A stretch of DNA of 64,000 nt from an uncultured Bacteroidota bacterium (GTDB lineage: Bacteria; Bacteroidota; Bacteroidia; Chitinophagales; Chitinophagaceae). The translations under genes were made by a program, and so were the position numbers. Where the stretch lies: NCBI GenBank assembly GCA_903853805.1, contig CAINUN010000076.1, forward strand, positions 1 to 64,000, written 5' to 3'. Positions 25,851-34,069 of the stretch are shown here, piece by piece. Within the stretch, counting starts at the first letter, position 1. Every line of letters starts with the position of its first letter. The notes beneath the pieces are model-generated. The model saw only the letters and a program-made list of their open reading frames with translations. It was not told the origin of the DNA and searched no databases.

Positions 25851-25882
25851 CAAAACTAAGTATTTTTCAACAAAATCACCAA
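25851..25882 (-). promoter_or_regulatory. Candidate promoter of glnN
   Basis: On the minus strand TTTG (around 25880-25882 complement) lies 21 bases before TAGTTTTG (complement of 25851-25858), a full TAnnTTTG match 15 bases before the ATG at 25836. Confidence 0.45.
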
Positions 25883-26066
25883 ATTTTTCTTGAAAATCTT
25901 TAAAACCACAAACATTATTTTGTTTGTGTTGTATTGTTTCTTTGTGTTTTTGAGGTTGAAAATTGGCTTATTTTGACTGTAAACTACTGATAATGTATAG
26001 TTTAGGTCAAATAGTCATTTTCAAATCAATTTATAGTATTAATATCGTAACGTGTGTAAAACATGA

Positions 26067-26186
26067 TTTTTGTCAGGAAAGCGGATAGGTACGCAATTGG
26101 TTGCAAATGCCATCAAGAAGGGTAATCAAGTTGCCATGAGTTTTAGCTCGGCGAGTGCTTCGATTTTTTCCAATGGCAAGAGTTAA
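26067..26186 (+). pseudogene. Possible gene remnant (39 codons, no start)
   Basis: Between an in-frame TGA at 26064 and TAA at 26184 an open segment reads like real protein (GTQLVANAIKKGNQVAMSF then SSASASIF). The only Met is internal, and the frame is closed just upstream. It may be the truncated C-terminus of a lost gene. Nothing in the window resembles it and I do not recognise the family. The surrounding 25.86-26.72 kb holds no other gene. Confidence 0.3.
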
Positions 26187-26269
26187 CGTAGCGCTCGCGC
26201 GTCAAAACAAACCTGCAGTCTTCTACTTCCTCAGCTTTGCCAATTATTCAAACTTAGTCTAAGCAACAG

Positions 26270-26580
26270 GCTATCATCCAATCACACATCCAGTCCTTAA
26301 AGTCCTTTTAGTCCTCCACCGCCCCCCAAAACCATTTTCATATTTTCTCATTTCCACATCATTTCCCCGCCAAAAAGTCACAAAAACACCCCCTATCCAT
26401 CCCAAACACCCCCTAAGGCACAAAAAACACCCTAAAACCCCCATCCAAAGCCCAAAAACCCACTTCATATTTCATAAAACCTATTTCAAAGCCTCCCGAA
26501 TCCATTTCCAAAACCATCAAAACACTATAAAATAAGACATAATGACCCCCTAAACCCAAGGCACATCACCCCTATCCATA
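26270..26580. other. G-depleted, C/A-rich tract
   Basis: The plus strand of this stretch has very few G residues and many CCCC runs, with recurring CACCCCCTATCCAT-like words (near 26389 and 26563). The minus strand is correspondingly G/T-rich, with several GGGG runs that could form G-quadruplexes. The 64-codon minus-strand frame inside it (26274-26468) is Trp/Gly-rich by composition and is not taken as a gene. Confidence 0.7.
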
Positions 26581-26581
26581 A

Positions 26582-26615
26582 AAAAAGTCGTAAGCCTCAC
26601 GACCCACGACTTTTT
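26582..26615 (-). terminator. Terminator downstream of the DUF4256 gene
   Basis: A perfect 10-bp stem (26582-26591 with 26606-26615) with a 14-base loop is flanked by T or A runs on each side. The stem itself ends in the T run on the minus strand, 110 bp after the DUF4256 stop. Confidence 0.7.
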
Positions 26616-26724
26616 ACTATTGAATTTTTACTTTTTACTTTATCGAAAACGACTCTGCCTAGTCATCATCCATGTTCGCTCGCCCTTTCATAAAACCATT
26701 TACAAATTGGTTAATATACAACCA

Positions 26725-27285
26725 TCACACCACCAACTTCCCTCGAAACCCTCTGCCTGCATAATAAGATTCTGCACCATTATGGTAAAGAAAAACCCTA
26801 CCAAAACGTCGGTCACAAAAAACTGCCCCTCCCAATTTCCTAATGTCATCGGGTGTCTCTATCCAGCTTGACGTTTTTAAATCAAATTCGCCTATGGTTT
26901 GTAAAAACTTGTATTCTTCTTCATTAAGCAAGGAAATGCCCATTTCATTAGCAAGGTCAAGAGCGGTGTTTTTGGGTTTATGCTCTTTTCTAGAATTGAG
27001 GGCTTCCCGATCATAACAAAGACTTCGGCGTGCTTTTGGGCTTTCTGCCGAGCAATCATAAAAAATATATTCGCCTGTATTCTTATCATACGCTACTACA
27101 TCGGGTTCGCCACCGGTAGCTTCCATTTCCTTTAATGACCAAAGTTTTTCTGGTATTGCCATTTCAAGCCTTTCAGCTATTGACGCCCAATTAAGCCCTT
27201 TATGGCCAGCTACATTTTTCTCAAACCGAACTTTTAAAAGAGAAAATAGTTCTTCTTGTTGTTTTGTAGATAGTGTTCTATTCAT
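26725..27285 (-). CDS. DUF4256-family protein
   Basis: This 186-residue soluble protein is recognisable by the conserved block YDCSAESPKARRSLCYDREAL near residue 75 and the C-terminal LGGAVFCDRRFGRVFLYHNGA/ESYYAGRGFRG block, which define DUF4256. The family is widespread and uncharacterised. The protein contains several conserved acidic and His residues, but no catalytic site can be assigned. The length is normal. It stands alone, with a terminator downstream and a 118-bp gap upstream that shows no clear promoter. Confidence 0.88.
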   Translation of the reverse strand: MNRTLSTKQQEELFSLLKVRFEKNVAGHKGLNWASIAERLEMAIPEKLWSLKEMEATGGEPDVVAYDKNTGEYIFYDCSAESPKARRSLCYDREALNSRKEHKPKNTALDLANEMGISLLNEEEYKFLQTIGEFDLKTSSWIETPDDIRKLGGAVFCDRRFGRVFLYHNGAESYYAGRGFRGKLVV

Positions 27286-27403
27286 ATGATCTTCTAATTC
27301 GAGAATAAATAAACAATACTATTTCATTCTATCATAAAAAGCTAATAAGGTTTCTCTAAGTATTGGTTTTTGCATGTAATCCAAAAGCGATTATTCAAAT
27401 CGA

Positions 27404-28000
27404 TCACATAACCACACACCAAGCAAAATCATCCTCCATTCCCGTTTGCAAAAAAATCTTTTGAGTATTATCCACCATTATTGCCAGTTTACCGGTTCTT
27501 TCTTCAATTTGTGTAATAGGTAATTGCTTAATAAAATCCACACCTCGTTTACCATTCCATTTATAAGCAGCTTCTTTGGCACACCAAGCAAGGGTTATTA
27601 ATTTAGGGTCGTTCTTAAAAAAAGATTGTTCATCCGCCGATAGAAATTTATACTGCAAATCCAGCATTCTTTTGTGCCACACTTGAATGTCAATTCCACA
27701 TTCATTTGTTTTGCTCACAACTGCAGCAATGAAAGGAAAAGAGTGAGAAATGGAAAAGAAAAATTGATTGTGAGCAATGCGTGGCTTGTCTTGGTTGTCG
27801 GCAATAATTTCGGTTAGAGGAAATGTTGGCTGCAAATATTTCAACAAAAACCTACCTGCTAAAAACTCAAGTCTTCTTTTTTCACTTTTTATTTCCTTTT
27901 GCAAAGCCGTCTGTTCCCAGAAAAATATTTCGGGTTCAGTGACTTTCCATATGGCTGCACGGCTATGCGGGTTGCAATCCCACACTCTTAAAAGAGGCAT
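27404..28000 (-). CDS. 4'-phosphopantetheinyl transferase superfamily protein
   Basis: This 198-residue protein shows the two signature blocks of the superfamily: GIDIQVW (about 99-105, first metal-binding Asp) and WCAKEAAYKWNGKRG (about 137-151, metal-binding Glu and Lys). It should transfer phosphopantetheine from CoA to a conserved Ser of carrier proteins. The size and the ISHSFPFIAAVVS segment before the first block fit the Sfp/HetI-like class, not the short AcpS type. No polyketide or peptide synthetase is nearby, so it may serve fatty-acid or flexirubin-type carrier proteins encoded elsewhere. Confidence 0.85.
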   Translation of the reverse strand: MPLLRVWDCNPHSRAAIWKVTEPEIFFWEQTALQKEIKSEKRRLEFLAGRFLLKYLQPTFPLTEIIADNQDKPRIAHNQFFFSISHSFPFIAAVVSKTNECGIDIQVWHKRMLDLQYKFLSADEQSFFKNDPKLITLAWCAKEAAYKWNGKRGVDFIKQLPITQIEERTGKLAIMVDNTQKIFLQTGMEDDFAWCVVM

Positions 28001-28079
28001 AAAACAAAGCTAAAACTTTTTAGCTTAGTTCATTGATTTATGGAAACGCTTATTTTTGGAACAATTCAAATTATTATCA

Positions 28080-28655
28080 ATGAAAAAACTCGGATTTCTT
28101 CTTGTTTGTTTGTTTTCGATAAGTGTGATAAGTATTGCGCAAATGAAACAATACAACCCACCGCCACCACCTCCTCAAGCTCAACAACAACCTCCTCAAG
28201 GTCCTCCACAACCACCGGCAAAGTTGCCTCCCTTTACTAAAAAAGGTGCCCCTATTCCTCCATTTAAAGTAGAAAAAGTGGATGGAAAGCTCATCACCAA
28301 TGCAGATTTGAAAGACGGAAAGCCAGTAATGATTATGATTTTCAGTCCTGAATGCGATCATTGTGAACATATGGTGGACTCTATGAAAATGATTGCAGAC
28401 AAATTCAAAACCACCCAATTGTTGTTGGTTGCAGAAGATAGGAATAAGAAACTTATGGGCGGCTTCATTACCAAAACAGGAATTGGTAGTCATCCTTTAT
28501 TCCAAAAAATTGGCACCAACAAAGGTGAATTAATTTTTTCCATTTATACTTATAAGATTTTGCCTCAAATTAATTTCTACAACAGTAAACATCTTCTTGA
28601 AAAAACTTTTGATGGGAACTATCCTTTTGATTCAGTAAAAATGTTTATTCATTAA
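28080..28655 (+). CDS. Exported thioredoxin-like protein with Pro-rich linker
   Basis: This protein of about 191 residues starts at the ATG at 28080; an upstream TTG at 28056 would spoil the signal peptide. It has a signal peptide (1-20, ending SIAQ). A Pro/Gln-rich linker (about 25-50) contains runs of Pro, and a thioredoxin-like domain of the TlpA/AhpC class has a CDHC motif in FSPECDHCEHM (about 101-104). The cis-Pro region QINFYNS follows near residue 163. It probably acts in the periplasm as a thiol-disulfide protein, perhaps tethered by the linker. It is followed 18 bp later by dcd. Confidence 0.82.
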   Translation: MKKLGFLLVCLFSISVISIAQMKQYNPPPPPPQAQQQPPQGPPQPPAKLPPFTKKGAPIPPFKVEKVDGKLITNADLKDGKPVMIMIFSPECDHCEHMVDSMKMIADKFKTTQLLLVAEDRNKKLMGGFITKTGIGSHPLFQKIGTNKGELIFSIYTYKILPQINFYNSKHLLEKTFDGNYPFDSVKMFIH

Positions 28656-28673
28656 ACCTTATCAAAAAACAAT

Positions 28674-29210
28674 ATGATTCTCTCTGACAAAAAAATTCTA
28701 GAAGAAATGGAAAAAGGCACCATAAAAGTGGAACCTTTTTTACGCGAATGCCTTGGAAGCAATAGCTATGATGTACATCTTGGTAAAACTTTAGCTACCT
28801 ATAAAGAACATATACTCGACGCCAAGAAACACAATACTATAGGGCACTTCGAAATACCCGAAGAAGGATTTGTGTTATACCCACATATCTTTTATCTCGG
28901 TGTAACGATGGAGTACACAGAAACCCATGCACATGTTCCTTTCTTAGAGGGAAAATCAAGTACTGGTCGTTTGGGCATTGATATTCATGCCACTGCTGGG
29001 AAAGGAGATGTTGGATTTTGTGGAAATTGGACTTTGGAAATTTCGGTGAAGCAGCCTGTTAAAGTGTATAAAGGAATGCCAATCGGGCAGTTAATCTATT
29101 TTCCTGTAGATGGCGAAATTGAAGTTAAATACAATCAAAAAGCAAACGCGAAATATAGTGGACAAATCAACAAACCTGTAGAAAGCATGATGTGGAAGAA
29201 TCAATTTTAG
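28674..29210 (+). CDS. dcd: dCTP deaminase
   Basis: This 178-residue trimeric enzyme deaminates dCTP to dUTP. It shows the family start MILSDKKILEEM and LGSNSYDVHLG. The active-site block is GKSSTGRLGIDIHATAG (about 93-109), with the Ser/Arg and Gly-rich loop, and GFCGNWTLEISV follows. The length matches single-function Dcd, so dUTP must be hydrolysed by the separate dUTPase at 36.8-37.3 kb. Together with the dGTPase at 42.6-44.0 kb the window has three deoxynucleotide-pool enzymes, though not in one operon. Confidence 0.93.
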   Translation: MILSDKKILEEMEKGTIKVEPFLRECLGSNSYDVHLGKTLATYKEHILDAKKHNTIGHFEIPEEGFVLYPHIFYLGVTMEYTETHAHVPFLEGKSSTGRLGIDIHATAGKGDVGFCGNWTLEISVKQPVKVYKGMPIGQLIYFPVDGEIEVKYNQKANAKYSGQINKPVESMMWKNQF

Positions 29211-29256
29211 TGGAAAACTAATCCTCAAAGAGATTCTCAAAAACCATTCAATGACC

Positions 29257-29264
29257 TACTTTTG
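29257..29264 (+). promoter_or_regulatory. TAnnTTTG box just before the transketolase start
   Basis: TACTTTTG ends six bases before the ATG at 29271. Transcription from it would begin next to or at the start codon. A TTG inside the box (29262) can be read as an alternative start but is better explained as promoter. Confidence 0.45.
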
Positions 29265-29270
29265 CAACGC

Positions 29271-30233
29271 ATGTTACAGGACATTCAAATACTCAATGAA
29301 AAAGAAACCCGCGGTGGTTTTGGCGAAGGAATTTTAGAAGCGGGACGCCGAAATCCTCAAGTAGTAGCGCTTACTGCAGACCTTGCTGGTTCTTTGAAAC
29401 TCAATGCTTTTATCAAAGAATTTCCCGATCGTTTTATCCAATGCGGTATTGCTGAAGCCAATATGATTGGTGTGGCGGCGGGATTGACAATTGGGGGTAA
29501 AATTCCATACACAACTACATTTGCCAATTTTTCAACCTCTCGTGTTTATGACCAAATTCGTCAGTCGGTAGCATACAGTGGAAAGAATGTAAAAATCTGT
29601 GCATCGCATGCTGGCTTGACCTTGGGTGAAGATGGTGCAACCCACCAAATACTAGAGGATATAGGTATGATGAAAATGCTGCCTGGTATGACCGTGATTG
29701 TTCCTTGCGATTTCAACCAAACTAAAGCTGCTACTATTGCTATAGCTGATTATGATGGTCCGGTTTATCTTCGTTTCGGTCGTCCAAAATGGCCAAATTT
29801 CACAGCAGAAAATCAAACCTTCGAAATAGGTAAAGCACAAATTCTTGCTGAAGGAACAGATGTAACAATTATTGCTTGCGGACATATGGTGTGGACATCG
29901 GTAGAGGCTGCAAAAGCATTGGCTGCTGAAGGTATTTCTGTGGAACTTATTAACATGCATACCATCAAACCATTGGATGAAGCTGCAGTGATAAAATCAC
30001 TTTGCAAAACTGGTTGTGTAGTGACTGCCGAAGAACACCAAATTAATGGCGGACTAGGTGACAGCATTGCTAATGTAGCATCAAGAAATTGTCCTGTTCC
30101 TCACGAATTTGTAGCAGTTCACGATAGTTTTGGTGAGAGTGGCACCCCTATGCAATTGTTGCAGAAATATGGTTTGACAAAAGAAAATGTAATTGCTGCA
30201 GCTAAAAGAGCAATTATAAGAAAAAAGGCATAG
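29271..30233 (+). CDS. Transketolase, C-terminal subunit (split enzyme)
   Basis: This 320-residue protein corresponds to the pyrimidine-binding and C-terminal domains of transketolase. Visible features are the conserved RFIQCGIAEANMIGVAAGL (thiamine-activating Glu), THQILEDIGMMKMLPGMTVIVPCD, and the C-terminal GHMVWTSVEAAKAL domain. The N-terminal, thiamine-diphosphate-binding half is missing, as in organisms with split transketolase. Unusually, the partner gene is not next to it: dcd lies upstream and a LEA-like lipoprotein 6 bp downstream. It needs an N-terminal subunit encoded elsewhere. The ATG at 29271 is preferred over the TTG at 29262. Confidence 0.88.
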   Translation: MLQDIQILNEKETRGGFGEGILEAGRRNPQVVALTADLAGSLKLNAFIKEFPDRFIQCGIAEANMIGVAAGLTIGGKIPYTTTFANFSTSRVYDQIRQSVAYSGKNVKICASHAGLTLGEDGATHQILEDIGMMKMLPGMTVIVPCDFNQTKAATIAIADYDGPVYLRFGRPKWPNFTAENQTFEIGKAQILAEGTDVTIIACGHMVWTSVEAAKALAAEGISVELINMHTIKPLDEAAVIKSLCKTGCVVTAEEHQINGGLGDSIANVASRNCPVPHEFVAVHDSFGESGTPMQLLQKYGLTKENVIAAAKRAIIRKKA

Positions 30234-30239
30234 TTCTAT

Positions 30240-30713
30240 ATGAAAAAACTCTGGCTGCTTTCCTTTCTGATATTTATTTGTGGGCTTGTGTTTTTCCTTT
30301 CATGTAAGAGCACAAAAGATGTTTTTCAACCAAAGGAATTATCCTATATCGGTGTAAAAGATTTTTCGTTACAGAAGATGAGCTTAAGCAAACCACAAGT
30401 TGGCATGGCGCTTCAGTTTTTTAATCCCAACAGCTTTGGGCTTGCCATGAAAGATGCAAATATTGAAGTGTTTATTAATAACAGTTTTGTAGGCAAAGTG
30501 ACCACTAATAAAACTTTTACTATCCCGGCTAGAGACACCTTTTTGCTCCCCATTTCTTTGGAGGTTGACATGAAAAAAGTGATTCCAAATGCTATTCAAA
30601 TTCTAGCAAAGAAATCAATTGATTATCACTTGAATGGAAGTGTTAGAGCTGGCAAAGGGGTATTCGTAAAAGTTCCCATAGATTTTTCGGGACAACACAA
30701 GCTTGATTTTTAG
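30240..30713 (+). CDS. LEA type 2 (WHy-domain) lipoprotein
   Basis: This 157-residue protein has a lipoprotein-type signal peptide, with a hydrophobic core and FFLSC at Cys22. A single beta-sandwich domain (about 32-157) follows, resembling LEA14/WHy domains: VALQFFNPNSFGLAMKDANIEVFINN matches the family pattern of an NPN segment followed by a beta strand. The role of bacterial LEA14-like lipoproteins is unclear; they are linked to envelope stress. It follows the transketolase subunit by 6 bp and is likely co-transcribed. Confidence 0.8.
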   Translation: MKKLWLLSFLIFICGLVFFLSCKSTKDVFQPKELSYIGVKDFSLQKMSLSKPQVGMALQFFNPNSFGLAMKDANIEVFINNSFVGKVTTNKTFTIPARDTFLLPISLEVDMKKVIPNAIQILAKKSIDYHLNGSVRAGKGVFVKVPIDFSGQHKLDF

Positions 30714-30748
30714 TTTTTATAAACTGGAGCTTCCATTCTATTTCTTTT

Positions 30749-31288
30749 TTAAAACGGACTTTTAAAATCTTTCAACTCAGGAAAAGATAAATCTCTTGCA
30801 GAAAGGATAGCTTCGGGCGTTTGCCAATCATAACCGAAACTATCAAAACGAATACCTGTGTCATGCGCTTGACTGTGCTCGGAAGACACTAAATAATAGG
30901 TCATCGAATCATCTTGAAGCGACTTAAAACCATGAGCAAAGCCTTCGGGAATGTAATAGGCTTTGTGGTTGTCGGCAGTAAGTTCGCTTGCAAAATATTG
31001 AAGGTAAGTGGGGCTGTTTTTTCGAAGGTCGATGATAATGTCAAGGATAGCGCCCTGCGGGCAATACACGATTTTGCTGTGTTGGTGCGGTGGCAATTGA
31101 AAGTGCATACCGCGAATCACGTCTTTTTTAGAAAAAGAAAAATAACTCTCGCGCAGCGCGAAATCAATGCCTGCTTCTTTCAGAGTGCTTTCATGAAAAG
31201 CCTTTACAAAACTGCCGCGGATGTCATTGAATTTTGGCAGCGTAATGAGGCGAGCATCGGCAAGCGGTAATTGTTCAATTTGCCACAT
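30749..31288 (-). CDS. dTDP-4-dehydrorhamnose 3,5-epimerase-like sugar epimerase
   Basis: This 179-residue cupin-type epimerase of the RfbC family shows FNDIRGSFVKAFHE, RESYFSFSKKDVIRGMHFQLPPHQHSKIVYC (metal/substrate His) and FAHGFKSL. It follows the CDP-glucose 4,6-dehydratase with a one-base overlap (TGATG), so it probably acts on CDP-4-keto-6-deoxyglucose and not on a dTDP sugar. The final product would be a CDP-activated 6-deoxyhexose for a surface glycan. It is the last gene of the long minus-strand run from dut. Confidence 0.85.
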   Translation of the reverse strand: MWQIEQLPLADARLITLPKFNDIRGSFVKAFHESTLKEAGIDFALRESYFSFSKKDVIRGMHFQLPPHQHSKIVYCPQGAILDIIIDLRKNSPTYLQYFASELTADNHKAYYIPEGFAHGFKSLQDDSMTYYLVSSEHSQAHDTGIRFDSFGYDWQTPEAILSARDLSFPELKDFKSPF

Positions 31289-32367
31289 CAGGAATTGGTT
31301 TGAAAGTATTGTTCAATTTGCCTTTGGCATTTTTCGCGAGCCGAAGTTTGGGTGTTGGCATACCAATTTGCAGTCCAATTGATGGCAGTAATAGCATCGA
31401 GTTTTGGATGCCAATCAATTTGTCGTTTGGCTTTCGAACTATCTAATAATAACAGATTAGCTTCATGCGGATTTTCAGATGATTGAACGATTTCATACCC
31501 ATCTTCACGGTCAAAAGCTTTGAGGAAAATTTGCGTTAATGCCTCCACCGATTTTTCATCATTAGGTTCTGGTCCAAAATTGAATGAAGAAGAAAGCGCA
31601 ACGGGTTGTTCCACCATTTTTGCAGCCAACAAAAGATAAGCTGCCACAGGCTCCAAAACATGCTGCCAAGGACGCACCGAAAGAGGATTGCGCAACACTA
31701 CTTTTTCCTTTTTTTCAATGGCGCGAATGATGTCGGGAATAATTCTATCATCGGCATAATCGCCACCACCAATCACATTTCCTGCACGAACAGAGGCTAT
31801 TGCTTTTTGATGGTCACTATATTTTTCAGGATGAAAAAAAGAACGGCGGTAAGAATCAATCACAATTTCTGCCGCAGCCTTGCTTGCTGAATAAGGGTCG
31901 TAGCCACCCAATTTATCTTCTTCCGAAAAAGGCAAACCGCGTTCCGGGTTTTCATAAACTTTATCTGTGGTAATCATCAACCCAACGCAAGGTTTTTGCA
32001 ATAAACGCATGGCTTGCAACACATTAGCTGTTCCCATTGCATTGACCATAAACGTGTCCACAGGCTCGGCATAACTTCTGCGAACCAATGCTTGCGCAGC
32101 GAGGTGAAAAACAAAATGGGGTTGGTAGTTTTCTATTTCATGTTGAAGCGTTGCTGCGTCTTTTAAATCGGCAATGACAGAATTACAAAGCTTTGCGCCT
32201 TCAATTTGATTGAATAAATCTTGTGGCTTTTCAGGAGCTAACGAATAACCTTTTACATCGGCACCCAGCCAATGCAAAATCTGCAACATCCAAGCACCTT
32301 TGAAACCGGTGTGACCCGTAAGGAAAACTTTTTTGTTCTTAAAAGCTGATTGTAAGTTGTAGGTCAT
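31288..32367 (-). CDS. rfbG: CDP-glucose 4,6-dehydratase
   Basis: This 359-residue SDR enzyme converts CDP-glucose to CDP-4-keto-6-deoxyglucose. The N-terminal GHTGFKGAWMLQIL Rossmann motif is characteristic of the RfbG branch, with an FKGAW block not seen in dTDP-glucose dehydratases. The catalytic Tyr and Lys are in YDPYSASKAAAE (Tyr about 152, Lys about 159), with TTDKVYEN and RAGNVIGGGD present. It sits 7 bp after rfbF and overlaps the epimerase by one base, so the three form one CDP-sugar unit. Confidence 0.92.
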   Translation of the reverse strand: MTYNLQSAFKNKKVFLTGHTGFKGAWMLQILHWLGADVKGYSLAPEKPQDLFNQIEGAKLCNSVIADLKDAATLQHEIENYQPHFVFHLAAQALVRRSYAEPVDTFMVNAMGTANVLQAMRLLQKPCVGLMITTDKVYENPERGLPFSEEDKLGGYDPYSASKAAAEIVIDSYRRSFFHPEKYSDHQKAIASVRAGNVIGGGDYADDRIIPDIIRAIEKKEKVVLRNPLSVRPWQHVLEPVAAYLLLAAKMVEQPVALSSSFNFGPEPNDEKSVEALTQIFLKAFDREDGYEIVQSSENPHEANLLLLDSSKAKRQIDWHPKLDAITAINWTANWYANTQTSAREKCQRQIEQYFQTNS

Positions 32368-32374
32368 AAGTTAA

Positions 32375-33148
32375 TTACCATTTTTTCCACTGTGGTTCAT
32401 TTTGCCACATGCCTTCAAGCTCTTCTTTATCACGTAGGGTATCCATACACTTCCAAAAATCATGATGACGATAGGCCGCAATTTCTCCATTATGCGCTAA
32501 ATCATCCATTGGTTGACGTTCCCACATAACATCATCGGCATCGTCTTTTAAATATTTTGCAATAGAAGGTTCAACAACAAAAAAACCGCCATTAATCCAG
32601 GTGCCGCTATCAGCAGGTTTTTCTTCAAAACTATTGATGGTACCGTTTTCTTCCATCTTAATTACCCCAAAACGACTTGTAGCTTGAATGGCAGTCATGG
32701 TACAAATCTTTCCATGTTCTTTATGAAAACGAAGTAGCTCATCCATGTTTACATTACTCACGCCATCACCATAAGTGAGCATAAATGTTTCATTGCCGAC
32801 ATATGGCAACACACGCTTCAACCTTCCGGCTGTCATGGTATCCAAACCAGTGTCTATTAAAGAAATTTTAAAAGGCTCCGCGTTATTGTTATGAACTTGT
32901 AAAGAATTATTTGATAAATCAACCGTGATATCAGCATTGTGCAAAAAGTAGTTGGCGAAATATTCTTTAATCATACCCCCTTTATAGCCCAAGCAAATAA
33001 TAAATTCTGTATGTCCATACGCAGCATATATTTTCATGATATGCCAGAGAATGGGTTTGCCGCCAATCTCAATCATGGGTTTGGGACGTAATGCGGACTC
33101 TTCAGAAATTCTTGTGCCGCGACCGCCAGCAAAGAGGACAACCTTCAT
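32375..33148 (-). CDS. rfbF: Glucose-1-phosphate cytidylyltransferase
   Basis: This 257-residue nucleotidyltransferase makes CDP-glucose from CTP and glucose-1-phosphate. It has the N-terminal FAGGRGTRISEESALRPKPMIEIGGKPI motif (nucleotide-binding loop with the Glu-rich insert typical of RfbF), a conserved FMLTYGDGVSNVN with the metal-binding Asp, and the FEEKP segment. The length is normal. It starts the three-gene CDP-6-deoxyhexose unit and follows the DUF4292 gene by 78 bp. Confidence 0.92.
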   Translation of the reverse strand: MKVVLFAGGRGTRISEESALRPKPMIEIGGKPILWHIMKIYAAYGHTEFIICLGYKGGMIKEYFANYFLHNADITVDLSNNSLQVHNNNAEPFKISLIDTGLDTMTAGRLKRVLPYVGNETFMLTYGDGVSNVNMDELLRFHKEHGKICTMTAIQATSRFGVIKMEENGTINSFEEKPADSGTWINGGFFVVEPSIAKYLKDDADDVMWERQPMDDLAHNGEIAAYRHHDFWKCMDTLRDKEELEGMWQNEPQWKKW

Positions 33149-33226
33149 CTAAAAAATGGTTTTGAAACAAAAATAGCAGATTGAACTTCGTTTTCAAGAG
33201 AAAGTTCGTTAAAAATTGAAGTGCTA

Positions 33227-34069
33227 TTAGCGCTTATAATTTTTGGGAATGGAAAATGGAAACTCAAGGACCTTATCAAAATCTACATTATTGAAATCGA
33301 GCCCAAGGAAAAACTGATTGTTTGTGTTCTGGATTTGGATTTTTCTTTTGGTAGCAAATTTTCTATTATCAACCATTTGATAATCGCTCATAAATACAAT
33401 ACCTACAGGTCCATTTTCATTAGGCGACTGCATTTGCAACATAGTAAATGTAGAATCTGTTAAGCTATAGTTGGCTTGTTGAATAGCATTGGAATCTTCA
33501 ACTACTAACACCATATTTTGCTCGTTGGTATAAGCAGCAGATACAGTTCCTTGCTTTCTTAAAACGGTTCCTAAAATCAAATGTTGTAGCGTTGTGAAGT
33601 CGGCTTTTGCAGGCAATAGTTTTTGAGCATCAGACATAGGAAGCACAATGGCTTTTCTGTCAAGATAGTTCACCATTTTAATGGTGTCGGGTGTTATTAA
33701 AACTCTCGCGACTTGAATGACACCACCCATTGCCGAAACCGAAGCCCATATCAAGCTGTCTTTTCTCACACGAATGTGTGCAATTAAATCTTGCTTTTGT
33801 CCGTTACCCTCAAAATCAATTTTTGCCTTGCCACTAAATGTATTGAAGTCTGTTTCGTAATTCCATAAAGGCATCAACACTTTCAACAAATTTTCTTTCG
33901 CTTCCCCCATTGTATCAACAGCAATTAGTTTAGTTGAATCAATAGTTTGTATAACTGCAATAGGTGCGTGATGTCCTTTCCTGAATTTTACTTTTTTAAG
34001 AATAGTGCAAGAACTTTGACTTGCAATGATTGCCAACAATAAAATGCTACTCGTCAAGAATCTATTCAT
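33227..34069 (-). CDS. DUF4292 lipoprotein
   Basis: This protein of about 280 residues starts at the ATG at 34069; the extended frame upstream lies inside the TPR gene. It has a lipoprotein signal (MNRFLTSS to SQSSC, Cys about 21). The rest is beta-rich and resembles DUF4292, a LolA/LolB-like fold: segments FSGKAKIDFEGNGQKQDL, SLIWASVSAMGGVIQVARVLI and GKRKIQ-type C-terminal strands. It may carry lipid or help deliver lipoproteins to the outer membrane. It overlaps the end of the TPR gene by 8 bp, showing translational coupling. Confidence 0.8.
   Translation of the reverse strand: MNRFLTSSILLLAIIASQSSCTILKKVKFRKGHHAPIAVIQTIDSTKLIAVDTMGEAKENLLKVLMPLWNYETDFNTFSGKAKIDFEGNGQKQDLIAHIRVRKDSLIWASVSAMGGVIQVARVLITPDTIKMVNYLDRKAIVLPMSDAQKLLPAKADFTTLQHLILGTVLRKQGTVSAAYTNEQNMVLVVEDSNAIQQANYSLTDSTFTMLQMQSPNENGPVGIVFMSDYQMVDNRKFATKRKIQIQNTNNQFFLGLDFNNVDFDKVLEFPFSIPKNYKR

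Noticed and set aside
26274-26468. 64-codon minus-strand open frame rich in Trp and Gly
   Set aside because: Its composition follows from the G/T-rich strand of the skewed tract. No homologous pattern or promoter was found.
25837-26724. tRNA or rRNA gene in the large gap
   Set aside because: No cloverleaf, GTTC-type T-arm or 3' CCA was found on either strand.
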